Source: Leptobacterium flavescens
Lineage (GTDB): Bacteria > Bacteroidota > Bacteroidia > Flavobacteriales > Flavobacteriaceae
Assembly (NCBI RefSeq): GCF_010671605.1
Contig: NZ_JAABOO010000001.1
Span: 1,426,001-1,490,000 of the forward strand
Length of the DNA: 64,000 nt
Reading direction: 5' to 3'
The position numbers and the translations under genes were made by a program. Shown one piece after another: positions 34,777-43,792 of this stretch (position 1 is its first letter; each line of letters opens with the position of its first letter). The notes beneath the pieces are model-generated. The model saw only the letters and a program-made list of their open reading frames with translations. It searched no databases and was not told the origin of the DNA.

Positions 34777-35448
34777 ATGCGCCGTTTTTTATCCAAGTTT
34801 AAATTCTTATTCATTACACTACTCGTCCTTTCGGCCATTATCCTGACCTTATTCTACAATGCGCTGAAACCAAAAGAAGTACTTCCTATTTACCAACCGG
34901 CTATGGTAAATACCGAACTGGTGCACGATTCGGTACAGCACGTTAAGAAATACCACACCATTGCCGATTTTAAACTACTCAATCAGAACGGGCAGACCAT
35001 AACCCAGAAAGATTATGAGGATAAAATTTATGTAGCCGACTTCTTCTTTACTACCTGCCTGAGCATATGTCCTATCATGACCGGAAATATGACCACCATC
35101 CAAAAGGAGATCATGAACGATAAAGATATTCTGCTTTTATCGCACTCGGTCACCCCGAAAATAGATTCTGTTGCACGACTTAAGGAATACGCCCTGGAAA
35201 AAGGAGTGATCGACAGCAAGTGGAACCTGGTAACCGGCGATAAAAAACAGATCTACGAACTGGCCCGTAAATCTTATCTGGTAGCCAAGGATGACGGGAT
35301 AGGCGATGAATACGATCTCATCCACACAGAGAATTTTGTACTGGTCGATAAGAAAAAAAGGATCCGCGGGTTCTATGACGGGACCAAAACAGAAGATATC
35401 CAAAAGTTGCTTGCAGACATCAGGATCCTCAAATCGGAATACGAGTAA
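34777..35448 (+). CDS. SCO1/SenC-family thiol protein
   Basis: 223 residues from the ATG at 34777. N-terminal membrane anchor (about 10-29), then a thioredoxin fold with the copper/thiol motif CLSIC (Cys94, Cys98) and the conserved His183 in IHTENFVL. Sco proteins deliver copper to, or reduce, the CuA site of cytochrome oxidase on the outer face of the inner membrane. It is followed 112 bp later by feoA on the same strand; Bacteroidota Sco genes often lie near respiratory or metal genes. Confidence 0.92.
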   Translation: MRRFLSKFKFLFITLLVLSAIILTLFYNALKPKEVLPIYQPAMVNTELVHDSVQHVKKYHTIADFKLLNQNGQTITQKDYEDKIYVADFFFTTCLSICPIMTGNMTTIQKEIMNDKDILLLSHSVTPKIDSVARLKEYALEKGVIDSKWNLVTGDKKQIYELARKSYLVAKDDGIGDEYDLIHTENFVLVDKKKRIRGFYDGTKTEDIQKLLADIRILKSEYE

Positions 35449-35527
35449 GGAAACTAACAGATTCCTAAAATTCTGTAAAAAAGACGAAAACAGGATAAAC
35501 TTCCTTTCCCATGCTATTTTTTTATGC

Positions 35528-35535
35528 TACATTTG
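35528..35535 (+). promoter_or_regulatory. -7 promoter element of feoAB
   Basis: TACATTTG matches TAnnTTTG and ends 25 bp before the feoA GTG start. Confidence 0.55.
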
Positions 35536-35560
35536 CCCTTACTTAAAATGAGTCTAAATA

Positions 35561-35806
35561 GTGAGGTTTACTGTTGCACACCTTAAGAGAGGAGAGAAGG
35601 GTATCATTAAAGATATTTCTGCAGATCAGATCCCAATCAAACTTTTTGAAATGGGTTGTTTACCGGGAAGTGAGGTTGAGCTTATCCAGTTTGCCCCATT
35701 CCAGGATCCGATGTATATCAACATTAACGGTTCATTTTTAGCTATCAGAAGAGAGACAGCCCTTCATATTGAAGTGGAAAAAGTTGAAGAAAAGCCCACT
35801 CTATGA
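35561..35806 (+). CDS. feoA: Ferrous iron transport protein A
   Basis: 81 residues, a lone SH3-like FeoA domain: TVAHLKRGEKGIIKDI, then FEMGCLPGSEVELIQFAPFQDPMYINING and FLAIRRETALHIEVE. FeoA supports the FeoB Fe(II) permease, probably at its cytoplasmic face. The start is GTG at 35561; an in-frame stop lies one codon further upstream, and the ATG at 35549 is in another frame. Its stop overlaps the feoB ATG by 4 bp, indicating coupled translation. Confidence 0.93.
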   Translation: MRFTVAHLKRGEKGIIKDISADQIPIKLFEMGCLPGSEVELIQFAPFQDPMYININGSFLAIRRETALHIEVEKVEEKPTL

Positions 35807-37899
35807 GTAAACAGATTAACGTAGCCCTCATAGGAAATCCCAATACCGGTAAAACATCGGTTTTTAATGCGCTTACCGGTCTTAACCAGAAAGTGGGAAA
35901 CTATCCGGGGATTACCGTAGAGAAAAAAGAAGGTGTTTGTAAATTACCGAGAGGAGTGAAAGCTCATATCCTCGATCTACCCGGTACTTATAGCCTTAAT
36001 GCCACTTCCCTGGATGAGAATGTGGTTATAGAACTCCTCCTTAACAAGAAAGACAAAAATTTTCCGGATCTGGCCATCGTGGTAACCGATGTGGAAAACC
36101 TGAAACGAAACCTTCTGCTCTTTACTCAGATCAAAGACCTGGAGATCCCTACCGTGCTTGTCATCAATATGGCCGACAGGATGAGCAAAAAAGGGATATC
36201 TCTCGATATTCCTCTACTGGAAGAAAAACTAAATACCAAAATTGCCCTCGTCAGTAGCAGGAAAAATACGGGAATAGACAAGATAAAGGAATTGATCCTG
36301 GATCACAGAAACATTCCTACCTCAACCTGTGTAGATACTACGGTAATTGATAAAACATATTTCGAAGGGCTTCAAAATGCCTTTCCATCCCAGTCTGTAT
36401 ATAAATTATGGCTGGTGATCACTCAGGATATAAATTTTGCAAACCTTGACAGGAACCTGGTTAAAGACACCTCCGACTTTTCAACCAAATCCAAATCAGA
36501 TCTAAAACGCCTGCAGCAAAAAGAGACCATCATACGATATAAGTTTATCAATGATGTCTTAAAGGAAGGTTACAAAGTAGACCTCAACGCGGCAAAAGGC
36601 CTGAGAAGCAGATTGGACAGGATCCTGACACATAAAATATACGGTTACGTTATTTTCTTTCTGATACTACTTTTGATTTTCCAGGCTATTTATGACTGGA
36701 GTCAGTATCCGATGGATTTTATCGACGGTCTTTTTGCGACGATCAGCGATTGGACAAAAAACACCTTACCCCCCGGAGCCTTTACCAATTTAATTGCCGA
36801 AGGTATAATTCCCGGATTGGGAGGTATCGTTATTTTTATTCCGCAGATCGCTTTCCTCTTCCTCTTTATTTCCGTCTTGGAGGAATCCGGTTATATGAGT
36901 CGCGTGGTCTTTTTAATGGACAGGGTCATGAGGCGTTTCGGCCTTAGCGGAAAGAGTGTGGTTCCACTTATTTCAGGGACCGCCTGTGCAATTCCCGCAG
37001 TCATGGCCACCAGGAATATTGAGAGCTGGAAGGAAAGGCTAATTACCATTCTGGTAACTCCCTTTACCACCTGTTCTGCCCGTCTCCCGGTATACCTTAT
37101 CATCATTGCCCTGGTTATTCCCGATACTACCTATCTGGGACTAAATGTTCAGGGGCTTACGCTGATGCTTTTGTATCTGCTTGGCTTCGGGACCGCTGTT
37201 TTCTCAGCCTGGGCCCTTAATAAAGTATTGAAAATAAAAAGCAGGAGTTTCTTTGTGGTAGAAATGCCCAATTACAAGCTTCCGCTGATCAAAAATGTTG
37301 GTATTACGGTACTGGAAAAGACCAAGAGTTTTGTTATCGGGGCAGGAAAGATCATCCTGGCTATCTCTATTATCCTCTGGTTCCTGGCTTCTAACGGGCC
37401 TTCCGATAATTTCAGGAATGCAGAAGAAATTGTTACGAATCAGACCGAGAGCAACAACTTATCTTCAGATGAACTGGCAACCAAGATTGCCTCCTATAAA
37501 TTGCAGAATTCCTATATAGGGATCGCCGGAAAAGCTATTGAACCTGCTATCGAACCCCTGGGTTATGACTGGAAAATAGGTATTGCCATTATAAGTTCTT
37601 TTGCCGCCAGGGAAGTATTTGTAGGGACTTTGGCCACTATTTACAGTGTGGGAAGTGAAGAAGAAGATACGATCAAAAACCAAATGGCAGCAGAAGTGCA
37701 TGCAGACGGAAGAAAGATCTTTAATCTGGCTTCCGGGATATCCCTACTCCTGTTCTATGCCTTTGCCATGCAGTGTATGAGTACCCTCGCCATTGTAAAA
37801 AGAGAGACCAACAGCTGGAAGTGGCCTATGGCTCAATTATTTATTATGAGCGGATTTGCGTATCTTGTAGCTTTAATTGCTTATCAATTCTTAAAATAA
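35803..37899 (+). CDS. feoB: Ferrous iron transporter FeoB
   Basis: 698 residues. N-terminal G-protein domain with G1 GNPNTGKT (11-18), G3 DLPGTYSL (about 58-65) and a G4-like VINMAD (about 120-125), then a GDI-like helical spacer (about 170-270). The membrane part (about 280-698) has two Gate repeats with the Cys-containing motif SGTACAIPAVMATR and the second FAAREVFVGT. It imports Fe(II) across the inner membrane. It forms an operon with feoA and the small Cys-rich gene after it. Confidence 0.97.
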   Translation: MSKQINVALIGNPNTGKTSVFNALTGLNQKVGNYPGITVEKKEGVCKLPRGVKAHILDLPGTYSLNATSLDENVVIELLLNKKDKNFPDLAIVVTDVENLKRNLLLFTQIKDLEIPTVLVINMADRMSKKGISLDIPLLEEKLNTKIALVSSRKNTGIDKIKELILDHRNIPTSTCVDTTVIDKTYFEGLQNAFPSQSVYKLWLVITQDINFANLDRNLVKDTSDFSTKSKSDLKRLQQKETIIRYKFINDVLKEGYKVDLNAAKGLRSRLDRILTHKIYGYVIFFLILLLIFQAIYDWSQYPMDFIDGLFATISDWTKNTLPPGAFTNLIAEGIIPGLGGIVIFIPQIAFLFLFISVLEESGYMSRVVFLMDRVMRRFGLSGKSVVPLISGTACAIPAVMATRNIESWKERLITILVTPFTTCSARLPVYLIIIALVIPDTTYLGLNVQGLTLMLLYLLGFGTAVFSAWALNKVLKIKSRSFFVVEMPNYKLPLIKNVGITVLEKTKSFVIGAGKIILAISIILWFLASNGPSDNFRNAEEIVTNQTESNNLSSDELATKIASYKLQNSYIGIAGKAIEPAIEPLGYDWKIGIAIISSFAAREVFVGTLATIYSVGSEEEDTIKNQMAAEVHADGRKIFNLASGISLLLFYAFAMQCMSTLAIVKRETNSWKWPMAQLFIMSGFAYLVALIAYQFLK

Positions 37900-37936
37900 A
37901 TTGTAAGCATCAGATAATTAAACAGACTTTAATAAA

Positions 37937-38089
37937 GTGGAAATCATTCAGAACATATTGGTCTATATAACGGTTGCAATTGCTGTTGGCTTTATTATTA
38001 AAAAATTCTTCCTGCCAAGAAGCCTGTTCACAACCGGAAAAAATAAATCTTCCAAAGCCTGCGGAAAAGATGGCTGCGGATGCCATTAA
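37937..38089 (+). CDS. Small Cys-rich membrane protein of the Feo system
   Basis: 50 residues from a GTG at 37937. One membrane helix (about 6-25: NILVYITVAIAVGFIIKKFF) is followed by a short cytoplasmic tail ending KACGKDGCGCH, three Cys close to the C-terminus. This matches the FeoB-associated Cys-rich membrane protein family, found directly after feoB in Bacteroidota and Firmicutes; a metal-relay or redox role is proposed but unproven. It begins 37 bp after the feoB stop. Confidence 0.85.
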   Translation: MEIIQNILVYITVAIAVGFIIKKFFLPRSLFTTGKNKSSKACGKDGCGCH

Positions 38090-38268
38090 TCCCTCAATTT
38101 ATCTTTCTTGTTTTTCTTTTTTAACCAACTGAAGCGGTTTCGGTTTCAGGAAATAAGCTTTGTTTTAAAGTCCTGTGTTAAATTTCACATAATATTTTGA
38201 AAATGTAGGTGCTGTACACGGCATTTTTCAATAACTTAACTCCACTAAAAACCAACCAGCATTTTGTT

Positions 38269-41200
38269 ATGTTAAAATATTTATACTCACTGGTTGCAGT
38301 GCTTTGTTTTTCCAATGCTGCAGCCCAGGGAACACAGTTGTTGCGACAACCCACCCTATCATCAGATCATATTGTTTTTGTATATGCAAACGATCTCTGG
38401 AAAGTTTCCAGAAACGGAGGAAATGCCATCCGTCTCACCAGTAATGAAGGCCTGGAATCCTCTCCTCACTTTTCTTCCGACGGGAAATGGATAGCTTTTT
38501 CCGCGCAGTACGACGGGAATACGGATGTCTATATAATTCCTTCCGAAGGAGGATCTCCTAAAAGGCTCACCTGGCATCCCGGAGGCGACATCGTTCAGGG
38601 ATGGACCCCGCAGGGAGATATTATGTTCAGATCAGGGCGTAAAAGCCGTCCTACCCAAACCGCCAAGTTCTATACCGTATCGCCTAAGGGTGGTTTACCG
38701 GTAGAGATCGATATTCCAAGAGCTGCTTTCGGTGAGATATCTCCCGATGGAAAGCATATTGCCTATGTTCCCATAACTTTCTGGGATCCTGAATGGAGGA
38801 ATTATCGCGGTGGGCAGGCAATGCCTATCTGGATCGTCAATATGAGGACCAAAGACCTTATCAGAACTCCGCAGCCCACCAAGGAGCGACACCTGGATCC
38901 GGTTTGGCACGACAATAAGGTTTTCTACCTGTCGGAAAGAGATTATGCCAGTAATATCTGGTCATTCGACCCGGCTACCAAAGAAGAAAAACAACATACT
39001 TTTCACAAGCAGTTCGATGTTAAAAGCCTGGATGCCGGACCTAACGGTATTGTATACGAGCAGGGAGGATACCTCCATCTGCTGGATCCTCAGAGCGGTA
39101 ACAGCAAACAGCTTGTTATTCACGTAAACGGCGATATGAACTTTGCCCGTACCAGATGGGAAAATGTTCCGGCAGGTGGTTTGCAAAACCCTAATGTATC
39201 CCCTACCGGGAAACGTGCCATTTTTGAGTACAGGGGGGAAATTTTTACCATTCCGAAAGAGAACGGAACCTGGAGAAACCTTACGAATTCTCCCGGAGTG
39301 GCCGACCGCGCCCCCGTATGGTCTCCTAAAGGCGATAAGATTGCCTGGTTCTCCGATGCAGGAGGGGAATATAAAATGGTCATCGCAGATCAGCAGGGAA
39401 ATGTGCAGAAAAATATCGATCTGCCGAACCCGACCTTCTACTTCAGACCCGACTGGTCTCCGGACGGGACTCAAATTGCGTATACCGACACTCATTATAA
39501 TATCTGGACGGTAAATATTGCAACCGGAAAGGCTACCAAAGTGGCTACCGACAGCTATGCACATCCGAACCGTTCCATGAACCCTGTCTGGTCTCCAGAC
39601 AGCAAATGGATTGCCTATACCAAGCAATTAAAAAGTCATTTTAAAGCTGTTTTTGCCTATAATGTAGATACTAAAAATACCCTGCAACTCACCGATGGGA
39701 TTGCAGATGCCATAAGTCCGATTTGGGATGAAAAAGGAAAGTATCTCTACTTTCTCGCCAGTACCGACTACGGACTTAATTCGGGTTGGCTGGATATGAG
39801 TTCCTATGATCCGGATATCTCACGCAGCCTGTATTGCCTTGTCCTGTCTAAAAGCGACAAAGCTCCTACTCTTCCTAAAAGCGATGAAGAGAAAGAGGCC
39901 GAGAAGACAGCCGATGCTTCTTCCAAGAATGGTAAAAAGCCTGCAAATAAAAATGTTACGGTTACTATTGATGCGGATGGGATTGCCGGAAGGATCATCC
40001 CTTTGCGTCTGAGTGCAAGAAATTATGTTGCCCTGGTAAAAGGGCCTGCAAATAAAGTATTTGTCCTGGAAGCGGTTCCTAATCAGCCGGGGTTAAAAAT
40101 GCATGCATATGATGTAAAAAAACAGAAAGCCAGCGATTTTGCGAGCGGGGTCCAGACAGCGGTAGCATCTAACGACCGGAAGAACCTTCTGTTAAGATCC
40201 AGAAACAGTTGGAGCCTAGTAGGAACATCAAGCCCTCCGAAGAAAGGGAGCGGCTCTCTGACCATCAATGCAAAGATCAAAATAGATCCCCAGGCAGAAT
40301 ATCATCAGATCTTCAGGGAAGGATGGAGATATATGAGAGATTTCCTTTATGTTGACAATGTACACGGAGCTCCGTGGGACGATGTATACAAATGGTACGC
40401 CCCGTGGATAGATCACGTAAGGCATCGTACCGATCTGAATTATGTGGTGGATATTATGAGTGGGGAGGTATCTATCGGACACTCCTATGTTTCCGGAGGA
40501 GATCTTCCTGACATCGACAGGGTTCCTGTGGGACTCCTGGGATGTGATCTCGAAGAGGATAGAGGGCACTATAAGATCAGTAAAATATATACGGGAGAAA
40601 GCTGGAACCCCAACACCAATGCACCATTAGCCATTCCCGGTCTCGGTGTAAAAGAAGGAGATTATATCCTGGCTATTAACGGGCAGGAGCTAAAAGCCCC
40701 GGTAAATCCATACAGTCTTTTAGAGCAGACTGCCGGAAGAACGATCTCTCTTAAAGTAAACAGTTCAACAAGTTCCAACGGAGCAAGAGAAATACTGGTT
40801 ACACCTGTACGAAGTGAAAATGCCCTGAGAGCCATCGATTGGATTGAGGGGAACAGAAGAAAAGTCGATAAAATGTCGGGAGGAAAGCTGGCTTATGTTT
40901 ATGTACCCAATACGGGCCAGCCAGGTTTTACTTCCTTTAACCGCTATTACTTTTCTCAGCAGGACAAGAAAGGAGCTGTTATAGATGAAAGAAATAACGG
41001 TGGAGGTTCTGCCGCAGATTATATGATAGATATTATGTCGAGGAAACTCTTCGGTTACTTTAACAGTAAAGCCAATGACAGGCGTCCGTGGACCACACCT
41101 ATGGCCGGTATATGGGGTCCTAAGGTGATGATCATTAACGAAAGGGCCGGTTCCGGTGGAGACCTGCTTCCGTATATGTTCAGAGCTAATAATTTAGGCC

Positions 41201-41517
41201 CTCTGATCGGTACCCGAACCTGGGGAGGTCTGGTAGGAACCTGGGATACCCCTCGTTTTATAGACGGCGGAAGAATGGTAGCTCCAAGAGGTGGTTTCTT
41301 TGATGCAGACGGGAACTGGGCCGTGGAAGCTGAAGGAGTTGAACCGGATATAGAAGTTATTCAGGACCCTAAACTGGTATTGGAAGGAAAAGATCCTCAG
41401 CTGGAGCGTGCAGTACAGGAGGCACTGAAGCTGCTCAGAACAGAAGAATTTCATTTAAAACCCGAGCCCAAAGCGCCTGTTCGCTGGAAGCGTCCCGACG
41501 GTTTTAAAAACAAATAA
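38269..41517 (+). CDS. Tricorn-like S41 peptidase
   Basis: 1082 residues from the ATG at 38269, which starts a signal peptide (LKYLYSLVAVLCFSNAAAQ). The order is: a beta-propeller of WD40-like/PD40 repeats (about 30-330 and again to 520, e.g. SSDGKWIAFSA and SPDGTQIAYTD), a tricorn core region, a PDZ domain (about 755-840: GLGVKEGDYILAINGQEL), and an S41 protease domain with catalytic Ser962 in GSGGD, close to Ser965 of archaeal tricorn. It degrades peptides, here in the periplasm or at the surface given the signal peptide. Monocistronic, followed by a terminator. Confidence 0.93.
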   Translation: MLKYLYSLVAVLCFSNAAAQGTQLLRQPTLSSDHIVFVYANDLWKVSRNGGNAIRLTSNEGLESSPHFSSDGKWIAFSAQYDGNTDVYIIPSEGGSPKRLTWHPGGDIVQGWTPQGDIMFRSGRKSRPTQTAKFYTVSPKGGLPVEIDIPRAAFGEISPDGKHIAYVPITFWDPEWRNYRGGQAMPIWIVNMRTKDLIRTPQPTKERHLDPVWHDNKVFYLSERDYASNIWSFDPATKEEKQHTFHKQFDVKSLDAGPNGIVYEQGGYLHLLDPQSGNSKQLVIHVNGDMNFARTRWENVPAGGLQNPNVSPTGKRAIFEYRGEIFTIPKENGTWRNLTNSPGVADRAPVWSPKGDKIAWFSDAGGEYKMVIADQQGNVQKNIDLPNPTFYFRPDWSPDGTQIAYTDTHYNIWTVNIATGKATKVATDSYAHPNRSMNPVWSPDSKWIAYTKQLKSHFKAVFAYNVDTKNTLQLTDGIADAISPIWDEKGKYLYFLASTDYGLNSGWLDMSSYDPDISRSLYCLVLSKSDKAPTLPKSDEEKEAEKTADASSKNGKKPANKNVTVTIDADGIAGRIIPLRLSARNYVALVKGPANKVFVLEAVPNQPGLKMHAYDVKKQKASDFASGVQTAVASNDRKNLLLRSRNSWSLVGTSSPPKKGSGSLTINAKIKIDPQAEYHQIFREGWRYMRDFLYVDNVHGAPWDDVYKWYAPWIDHVRHRTDLNYVVDIMSGEVSIGHSYVSGGDLPDIDRVPVGLLGCDLEEDRGHYKISKIYTGESWNPNTNAPLAIPGLGVKEGDYILAINGQELKAPVNPYSLLEQTAGRTISLKVNSSTSSNGAREILVTPVRSENALRAIDWIEGNRRKVDKMSGGKLAYVYVPNTGQPGFTSFNRYYFSQQDKKGAVIDERNNGGGSAADYMIDIMSRKLFGYFNSKANDRRPWTTPMAGIWGPKVMIINERAGSGGDLLPYMFRANNLGPLIGTRTWGGLVGTWDTPRFIDGGRMVAPRGGFFDADGNWAVEAEGVEPDIEVIQDPKLVLEGKDPQLERAVQEALKLLRTEEFHLKPEPKAPVRWKRPDGFKNK

Positions 41518-41538
41518 ACCTCCCAGGAGGTATCAAAT

Positions 41539-41568
41539 GCCCTCAGGTCTGCAGGCCTGAGGGCAATT
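41539..41568 (+). terminator. Terminator of the tricorn-like gene
   Basis: GCCCTCAGG-TCTGCAGG-CCTGAGGGC (41539-41564), a perfect 9-bp stem, followed by AATTTT. It starts 21 bp after the stop codon. Confidence 0.75.
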
Positions 41569-41596
41569 TTATGATCACATTTATATAAACGACTCT

Positions 41597-42280
41597 ATGA
41601 CCTTTGCCGAACAGGTAATCAGATTTAATAAAAACCTGGAATTAGACATCTCCCTTCCAAAAAACATCAAAGTTTTGCATCCCTTTAAGGAGAACCCTCA
41701 GGTTTTACCTATTGCAGAAGCCTTTTACGGGAAATTTTACAACGACAACAGGGAAAGGAAAATGGTTCTGGGGATCAATCCCGGAAGGTTAGGCGCCGGA
41801 TCTACCGGTATTCCCTTTACCGATCCTAAACGCCTCTCCGAAAAATGCGGACTCGAAATAGATCTTCATTTACACGAGCCTTCCTCTGTTTTTGTTTATG
41901 AAGTTATAGACGCCTACGGAAGTGTAACCGATTTTTACAGCAATGTCTATATAGGTTCTGTTTGTCCCCTGGGATTTGTTATTGAAGATCAGAAAGGCAA
42001 GGTTAAGAATTACAATTATTACGACAGTGCCTCTCTGGCCAAAAAGACCACGCCTTTTATCGTAGATTCGATAAAAAAACAACTGGAATTCGGAATAGAC
42101 CGTCAAACGGGCTATTGTATGGGAACCGGTAAGAATTTCGCTTTTCTTAAAAAGCTGAACGAAGAGCACAGGTTCTTCGAGGAGCTTATCCCTCTGGAAC
42201 ATCCCAGATATGTAATGCAGTACAAGGCAAAGACCAAGAGCCTTTATATCGATAAATATATAAAAGCCCTTAAGTCTTAA
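41597..42280 (+). CDS. SMUG2-like uracil-DNA glycosylase family protein
   Basis: 227 residues with the uracil-DNA glycosylase fold. Motif A is GINPGRLGAGSTGIPFTDP (about 59-77), with the conserved Asn of the SMUG type. Motif B is EHPRYVMQY (about 205-213), with His-Pro at the minor-groove loop. Bacteroidota members are called SMUG2 or DUF4918 and excise uracil and related lesions to start base excision repair. It ends 9 bp before the convergent gene 42290-42667. Confidence 0.82.
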   Translation: MTFAEQVIRFNKNLELDISLPKNIKVLHPFKENPQVLPIAEAFYGKFYNDNRERKMVLGINPGRLGAGSTGIPFTDPKRLSEKCGLEIDLHLHEPSSVFVYEVIDAYGSVTDFYSNVYIGSVCPLGFVIEDQKGKVKNYNYYDSASLAKKTTPFIVDSIKKQLEFGIDRQTGYCMGTGKNFAFLKKLNEEHRFFEELIPLEHPRYVMQYKAKTKSLYIDKYIKALKS

Positions 42281-42289
42281 ATTCTTGGA

Positions 42290-42667
42290 TCAATTCTCAA
42301 AATGGATAAAGGATTTGCTGACTACGGTCCATTTTCCATTTATCTTGTGTAATAATAAATAATCAAAATAATTGAACTCAAACATGGGCACATGCAGTTT
42401 TGTAACCGCAATATTTCCCAGGATCTCCAATGACAGGATCTTCATCCTGAAATCTTCCCCCAGGCTCTCGGGGCTTTCTCTTTTAGCTACTCCATCGAGA
42501 AAATCCCCGACCTCACGATAGTACGGCTCTCCGTTGATATCACCGAAAAGCTGCATTTTTTGATGAAAAGCTTCTTCTAACAATTCTTTTTTTCCCTTGT
42601 AAAGACCTGTAAAATAAAGCTCTATAACTTCCTGTATTTTCTCCGATTCTGTTTTATACATATTCAT
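42290..42667 (-). CDS. NTF2-like (putative lumazine-binding) protein
   Basis: 125 residues, full length of the family: N-terminal helices EKIQEVIELYFTGLYKGK and EEAFHQKMQLFGDING, then a curved sheet ending LLLHKINGKWTVVSKSFIH. No signal peptide. Such proteins bind small ligands, but no activity can be assigned. It is the third gene of a leftward set with an SDR oxidoreductase and a tautomerase, 54 bp after the SDR stop, suggesting a small-molecule conversion pathway. Confidence 0.8.
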   Translation of the reverse strand: MNMYKTESEKIQEVIELYFTGLYKGKKELLEEAFHQKMQLFGDINGEPYYREVGDFLDGVAKRESPESLGEDFRMKILSLEILGNIAVTKLHVPMFEFNYFDYLLLHKINGKWTVVSKSFIHFEN

Positions 42668-42721
42668 AACAATTTTTAAAACCGGAATTCTTCCGGCTTT
42701 TGTTGATTTACATTTTAATTA

Positions 42722-43471
42722 TTAACCAAATTGATGCCCGGCAGTATGCCCTCCAGCAATATTCAGGGTCTCGCCTGTAATAAAATTTGAATTAGCCAGA
42801 TAGAATGCTGCTTCAGCAACATCCTCGGTTTCCCCTACTCTATTCAGGAGATGTAATCCCGCCAGGTCATCAGCACTATTAACGCCTATTTTGGCTTGTA
42901 AAGGGCTCCTGATAATTCCGGGAGATATCGTGTTTACCTTAATATTATCTTTTCCGTATTCTGCTGCCAATTGTTTGGTCAGGGAATGAATGGCGCCTTT
43001 GCTGCTTACTGGTGCGGTAGCCGGAAAGCCGGCAATGGCATGGTCTACCAGAACGGTTCCCATATTAATGATTGAACCTCCATTTCCCTGATCAAGCATC
43101 TGTCTGATAACGGCCTGCGAAGTAAAATAGGTTCCTTTCAGGTTTACACCCATAAAACGATCCAATTCCTCTTCTCCGATATCCAAAAAAGGTTTAGGTG
43201 AAAAAATCCCTGCATTGTTGATCAGTACATCAACACTTCCGTAGTTTTGCACCGCTGCCATTACAAGTTTTTCTCCGGTTTCTTTCATGCTGACATCGCC
43301 CACAATACATATCGCATTTTCCGGCTCTCCGAATTCCCTATACGTATTCTTAAGATTTTCCTCATTGGATGAATTCATCACTACATTGCTTCCTCTTTCA
43401 ATAAAGAGTTTAGCAATATTTTTCCCTATCCCGGTGGAGGCACCGGTAATAATTACTGTTTTCTTTCTCAT
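42722..43471 (-). CDS. SDR-family oxidoreductase with atypical catalytic site
   Basis: 249 residues, classical short-chain dehydrogenase length. Nucleotide motif TGASTGIG at 9-16, NNAG at 85-88, and C-terminal LNIAGGHTAG. The usual YxxxK is not intact: Lys158 is present (PVSSKGA) but the position four residues before it is Pro154, and the Ser of the triad is replaced around Gly138-Thr139. The fold and NAD(P) binding look sound, but activity is uncertain or follows a variant mechanism. It begins 3 bp after the tautomerase stop, one operon. Confidence 0.88.
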   Translation of the reverse strand: MRKKTVIITGASTGIGKNIAKLFIERGSNVVMNSSNEENLKNTYREFGEPENAICIVGDVSMKETGEKLVMAAVQNYGSVDVLINNAGIFSPKPFLDIGEEELDRFMGVNLKGTYFTSQAVIRQMLDQGNGGSIINMGTVLVDHAIAGFPATAPVSSKGAIHSLTKQLAAEYGKDNIKVNTISPGIIRSPLQAKIGVNSADDLAGLHLLNRVGETEDVAEAAFYLANSNFITGETLNIAGGHTAGHQFG

Positions 43472-43474
43472 TTT

Positions 43475-43678
43475 TTAAACTTCTCTTTTTCGTATATCCG
43501 TAACTGTTTCTCCTGCAACACCCCAATTGTCCGTGTCTATTTCATCTATGACCACAAATGTGCTCTTAGGGTCTTTATTCAAGACATCTGTCAACAATTG
43601 TGTTGCTCCTTTAATCAATGCTGTTTTTTGTTCTCTGGTCACTCCTTCTCTGGTAACCTCGATCTTTATATAAGGCAT
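43475..43678 (-). CDS. 4-Oxalocrotonate tautomerase-family protein
   Basis: 67 residues. After Met removal the N-terminal Pro is the catalytic base (MPYIKIEVTREGVT). The beta-alpha-beta fold with TREQKTALIKGATQLLTDVL and FVVIDEIDTDNWGVAGE fits the 4-OT/MIF superfamily, which catalyses keto-enol tautomerisation as oligomers. First gene of the tautomerase-SDR-NTF2 operon; the AraC-type regulator 115 bp upstream on the same strand is its likely controller. Confidence 0.9.
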   Translation of the reverse strand: MPYIKIEVTREGVTREQKTALIKGATQLLTDVLNKDPKSTFVVIDEIDTDNWGVAGETVTDIRKREV

Positions 43679-43792
43679 AACATAACTCTTTTAATTATAG
43701 AGCAAATTTCAATCAAAACAGAAGGCAGGTAAATAGACAAAAGAACAAATGACTTGTACTTTTGAACATGAAGAATAAGAGATATTTAAATT

